8,866 nucleotides of DNA, from the NCBI GenBank assembly GCA_027024625.1, contig JALVRY010000445.1, forward strand, positions 1 through 8,866, written 5' to 3'. Numbering within the stretch: position 1 is the stretch's first letter; the number at the start of each line of letters is the position of its first letter. The notes beneath the pieces are model-generated. The model was not told where the DNA came from. It saw nothing but the letters and a program-made list of their open reading frames with translations, and ran no database searches. Shown piece after piece: positions 7,028 through 8,866 of the stretch. The stretch comes from Thiotrichaceae bacterium. Lineage in GTDB: Bacteria > Pseudomonadota > Gammaproteobacteria > Thiotrichales > Thiotrichaceae. The position numbers were made by a program, and so were the translations under genes.

Positions 7028-7035
7028 TCCTTTTT
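7028..7035 (-). promoter_or_regulatory. Ribosome-binding site of the PASTA-domain gene
   Basis: On the minus strand AAAAAGGA ends 7 bases before the GTG at 7020. This is ideal spacing and supports the non-ATG start directly before the signal peptide. Confidence 0.7.
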
Positions 7036-7103
7036 GATCGGTTAATTTTAGAAGAGGAAAATTACTGCCTTATGCTTTCTAAAACAATATAGTATAGACA
7101 AGC

Positions 7104-7161
7104 ATTGGCGAGATAGTGCCAAGCTATTGGATTAAACCTATTTTTTTTGGGATTAATAGCT
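7104..7161. other. Overlapping inverted repeats in the divergent intergenic region
   Basis: TTGGC and GCCAA form a hairpin with an 8-base loop (7105-7122). AGCTATT (7122-7128) and AATAGCT (7155-7161) form a second pair that encloses a T8 tract and a direct repeat of GGATTAA. They lie between the divergent PASTA-domain gene and the yrdA-like gene, where promoters and regulator sites for both should be. No convincing -35/-10 pair was found on either strand. Confidence 0.3.
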
Positions 7162-7222
7162 CGTGAGTCCATAGGTTCAGTCTCTGTTGCCTGTATTGTA
7201 AAGGTTCACAAAGGAAAATAAG

Positions 7223-7759
7223 ATGACAATACGAAATTTTGAAAATAATCAGCCAGTAATACATGAAACAGCCTATGTTGATGAAATGGCTTTAGTATCA
7301 GGGCAGGTACTAATTGGTGAAGATAGCTCGATATGGCCGATGACGGTTATTCGTGGAGATGTGAATAAAATAACGATTGGAAAGCGTAGCAATATTCAAG
7401 ATGGTTCTGTTTTGCATGTTACACATGGTAGTGATTACTCTACAGAAAAAGGGTTTCCTTTATCTGTAGGAGATGATGTTACCGTAGGGCATAAAGCCGT
7501 ATTACATGCATGTACCATTGGTAACCGAAGTTTAATTGGCATGGGTGCTATTGTACTAGATGGAGCGGTTATCGAAGATGAGGTGATTGTTGGTGCGGGG
7601 AGTTTAGTGCCACCTAATAAAATTTTAGAAAGTGGTTACTTGTGGCTAGGTAGCCCTGTGAAGAAAGTAAGAAAATTGAAGGAAAAAGAGAAAGAATTTC
7701 TTTTATACTCGGCAAAACATTATGTCAAATTAGCAAAGCGAACTTCAGAAACTGATTAA
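7223..7759 (+). CDS. yrdA: YrdA-like gamma-carbonic anhydrase family protein
   Basis: A left-handed beta-helix (hexapeptide repeat) protein of 178 residues, close to E. coli YrdA (184) and to the CamH branch of gamma-class carbonic anhydrases. Imperfect hexapeptide turns run from about residue 12 to 135, followed by a C-terminal helix (150-172) that packs on the trimer. The metal-binding set of the family is complete: H65 (VLHVTH), H90 (VGHKAVLH) and H95, with conserved R44, D46, Q59 and D60. The acidic proton-shuttle residue next to the Arg-x-Asp motif in archaeal Cam is absent (IRGDVN), as usual in this branch. CO2 hydration is therefore possible but not assured, and several YrdA homologues have no proven activity. 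AAGGA lies 7 bases before the ATG. The gene is transcribed alone, divergent from the PASTA-domain gene, and ends at a strong terminator. Confidence 0.92.
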   Translation: MTIRNFENNQPVIHETAYVDEMALVSGQVLIGEDSSIWPMTVIRGDVNKITIGKRSNIQDGSVLHVTHGSDYSTEKGFPLSVGDDVTVGHKAVLHACTIGNRSLIGMGAIVLDGAVIEDEVIVGAGSLVPPNKILESGYLWLGSPVKKVRKLKEKEKEFLLYSAKHYVKLAKRTSETD

Positions 7760-7760
7760 G

Positions 7761-7794
7761 CATAAAAAAAGCACCTAACGGTGCTTTTTTTATG
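7761..7794. terminator. Symmetrical bidirectional terminator
   Basis: CATAAAAAAAGCACC and GGTGCTTTTTTTATG are perfect 15-base complements around a TAAC loop. Each strand reads as a GC-rich stem followed by a run of seven T, so it can end both the rightward yrdA-like transcript and the leftward cytochrome transcript. Confidence 0.92.
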
Positions 7795-7801
7795 TCATGG
7801 A

Positions 7802-7819
7802 TCATAGTGGATACTATGA
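7802..7819. other. Hairpin downstream of the cytochrome gene
   Basis: TCATAGT and ACTATGA form a perfect 7-bp stem with a GGAT loop, 7 bases past the stop of the minus-strand cytochrome gene and before the bidirectional terminator. It may stabilise the 3' end of that mRNA. It has no T tract of its own. Confidence 0.4.
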
Positions 7820-7826
7820 CATTAAC

Positions 7827-8846
7827 TTACTGAGCATGGCTAACCATATAGTCTACCGCTGCTTTAATTTCATCGTCAGATGCATCCATTGCTGTACCTT
7901 TTGGAGGCATTGCACCTTTACCGTTTAAAGCATTGTGATATAGAACATCTTTGCCTTGTGCGATACGAGGAGCCCATGCTTCTTTGTTTCCAAAAATAGG
8001 AGAACCTGCAACGCCTGTTGCGTGACAAGTAAAGCATGTTGTCTTATAACGCTTTTCACCCGCGTCCGCAGGAAGATCATTGCTCGCTGTTTGTGTAGAA
8101 GCGGCTGCGGCAGGTTGCTCAGCTTTGGTTTGCTCAGGGGCTGTGCTTGCTGCAGGTGCAGTAGGTTTTTCTGGTGTGCTTGGAGCTGTGGGTTGCGCTG
8201 GGGTTGCCGCAGGCTCTTCAGTAGTTGTTGCCGTTTTAGCTTCTGTAGCAGGGGCTTCAGCTTTTGTGGTATCTTTTGCAGCAGCGGGTTTACTATCTGC
8301 TGGAGCTGCATCAACAGTAACACCTGCGTCGATACCTGCTTCCTTAAGCATATAAATGATCGCTCCTTTTATCTCATTATCAGATAATGCAGCATTGCCG
8401 CCTTTGGCAGGCATATTACCCTTACCATTTAAGGCACTATTAAGTAGTGAATCAAAACCATTAGCAAAACGAGGAGCCCAAGCGGCTTTGTCCCCGAACT
8501 TAGGTGATTCTAATACGCCAGTTCCATGACATGCATTACATGTTGCAGCAAAGACATCTTTACCTGAAAGAGGACCGCCAGCAGAGTTACCTGCACCACT
8601 AGTAGCACCTTCAGTTGTTCCAATTTTTGCAATATTTTCGTTTACAGGAGCATCCGCAGCTGCTGAGCTTTTCTCAATTTTTACAGCAGAAGCAGCGGCA
8701 ATATCTTCCGCGGAGCCTTCAACGGTATTACGCTGAATTGTTTTAAATAAACTGGTTACTAATATTGCAACAGCAGCAAGTAACACAATAGCTGCAACAG
8801 CAATTATATTTTTTGCCATTGGATCGTTTGGTTTTTGATAAGACAT
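7827..8846 (-). CDS. Membrane-anchored dihaem cytochrome c, c5 type
   Basis: A 339-residue electron-transfer protein. An uncleaved N-terminal transmembrane anchor (about 13-35) is followed by a low-complexity spacer (36-90). The first haem domain has CNACH at 103-107 and axial Met 145 in GNMPAKGG. A long Ala/Pro/Thr/Lys/Glu-rich linker follows (about 178-258), then the second haem domain with CFTCH at 271-275 and Met 313 in GAMPPKG. The two domains share the pattern GTG-SP-FG-K-AWAPR-ALNGKG-MP and so arose by duplication. Architecture and motifs match the cytochrome c5 family, including the two-domain CycB of Neisseria, which passes electrons from the bc1 complex to terminal reductases. The haems would face the periplasm, with the linker letting the outer domain reach its partners. 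The partner here is not encoded nearby. GGAGGG lies 4 bases before the ATG. Confidence 0.92.
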   Translation of the reverse strand: MSYQKPNDPMAKNIIAVAAIVLLAAVAILVTSLFKTIQRNTVEGSAEDIAAASAVKIEKSSAAADAPVNENIAKIGTTEGATSGAGNSAGGPLSGKDVFAATCNACHGTGVLESPKFGDKAAWAPRFANGFDSLLNSALNGKGNMPAKGGNAALSDNEIKGAIIYMLKEAGIDAGVTVDAAPADSKPAAAKDTTKAEAPATEAKTATTTEEPAATPAQPTAPSTPEKPTAPAASTAPEQTKAEQPAAAASTQTASNDLPADAGEKRYKTTCFTCHATGVAGSPIFGNKEAWAPRIAQGKDVLYHNALNGKGAMPPKGTAMDASDDEIKAAVDYMVSHAQ

Positions 8847-8850
8847 TACG

Positions 8851-8856
8851 CCCTCC
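8851..8856 (-). promoter_or_regulatory. Ribosome-binding site of the dihaem cytochrome gene
   Basis: GGAGGG on the minus strand, 4 bases before the ATG at 8846, is the strongest Shine-Dalgarno in the window and suggests high expression. The promoter lies beyond the window edge. Confidence 0.65.
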
Positions 8857-8866
8857 AGAATTACTT

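Noticed and set aside
7956..8387. Plus-strand ORFs opposite the cytochrome gene
   Set aside because: Cys-rich or Ala/Ser-rich translations that mirror the repetitive linker codons of the real gene; no start signals.
1..8866. CRISPR array, defence island, toxin-antitoxin pair or prophage genes
   Set aside because: No regularly spaced repeats, and no nuclease, transposase, integrase or toxin-like ORF could be recognised.

Overview
This AT-rich window carries ordinary bacterial housekeeping genes mixed with less familiar envelope genes. ArgS and RNase D resemble their Escherichia coli counterparts. Together with a membrane-anchored dihaem cytochrome c5 type protein and a YrdA-like gamma-carbonic anhydrase, they suggest a gammaproteobacterium, probably an aquatic or free-living lineage rather than an enteric one. 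That placement is inferred from protein resemblance only.

Layout from left to right. Positions 1-462 hold no recognisable complete gene. They contain a nested repeat: a 160-bp hairpin-forming element (226-385) flanked by the 6-bp direct repeat CTAAAG has split an older palindrome-rich repeat just upstream of argS. argS (true start probably 523) ends at 2250 and is followed by a strong hairpin terminator. rnd (RNase D, probable GTG start at 2565) ends at 3713 and meets, head to head with a 7-bp gap, a minus-strand locus at 3721-4495. That locus reads as two ORFs of 90 and 156 residues. They look like one 257-residue tail-anchored protein interrupted by a one-base shift in a run of seven A. Upstream of it (about 4522-4719) lies a second MITE-like inverted-repeat element. 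A minus-strand gene for a 742-residue secreted, C-terminally membrane-anchored protein with three PASTA domains and Ig/PKD-like modules fills 4792-7020. A divergent yrdA-like gene (7223-7759) follows. A symmetrical, probably bidirectional terminator separates it from the minus-strand dihaem cytochrome gene (7827-8846).

argS and rnd act in translation and RNA maturation. The PASTA protein and the split protein share a strand and are both membrane proteins with a C-terminal anchor, so a common envelope role is possible but unproven. The cytochrome would shuttle electrons in the periplasm. I see no tRNA, rRNA, CRISPR array, transposase gene or phage gene. The least ordinary items are the nested and hairpin repeats, the apparent frameshift and the PASTA/PKD protein. 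None amounts to clear evidence of a new defence or mobile system.
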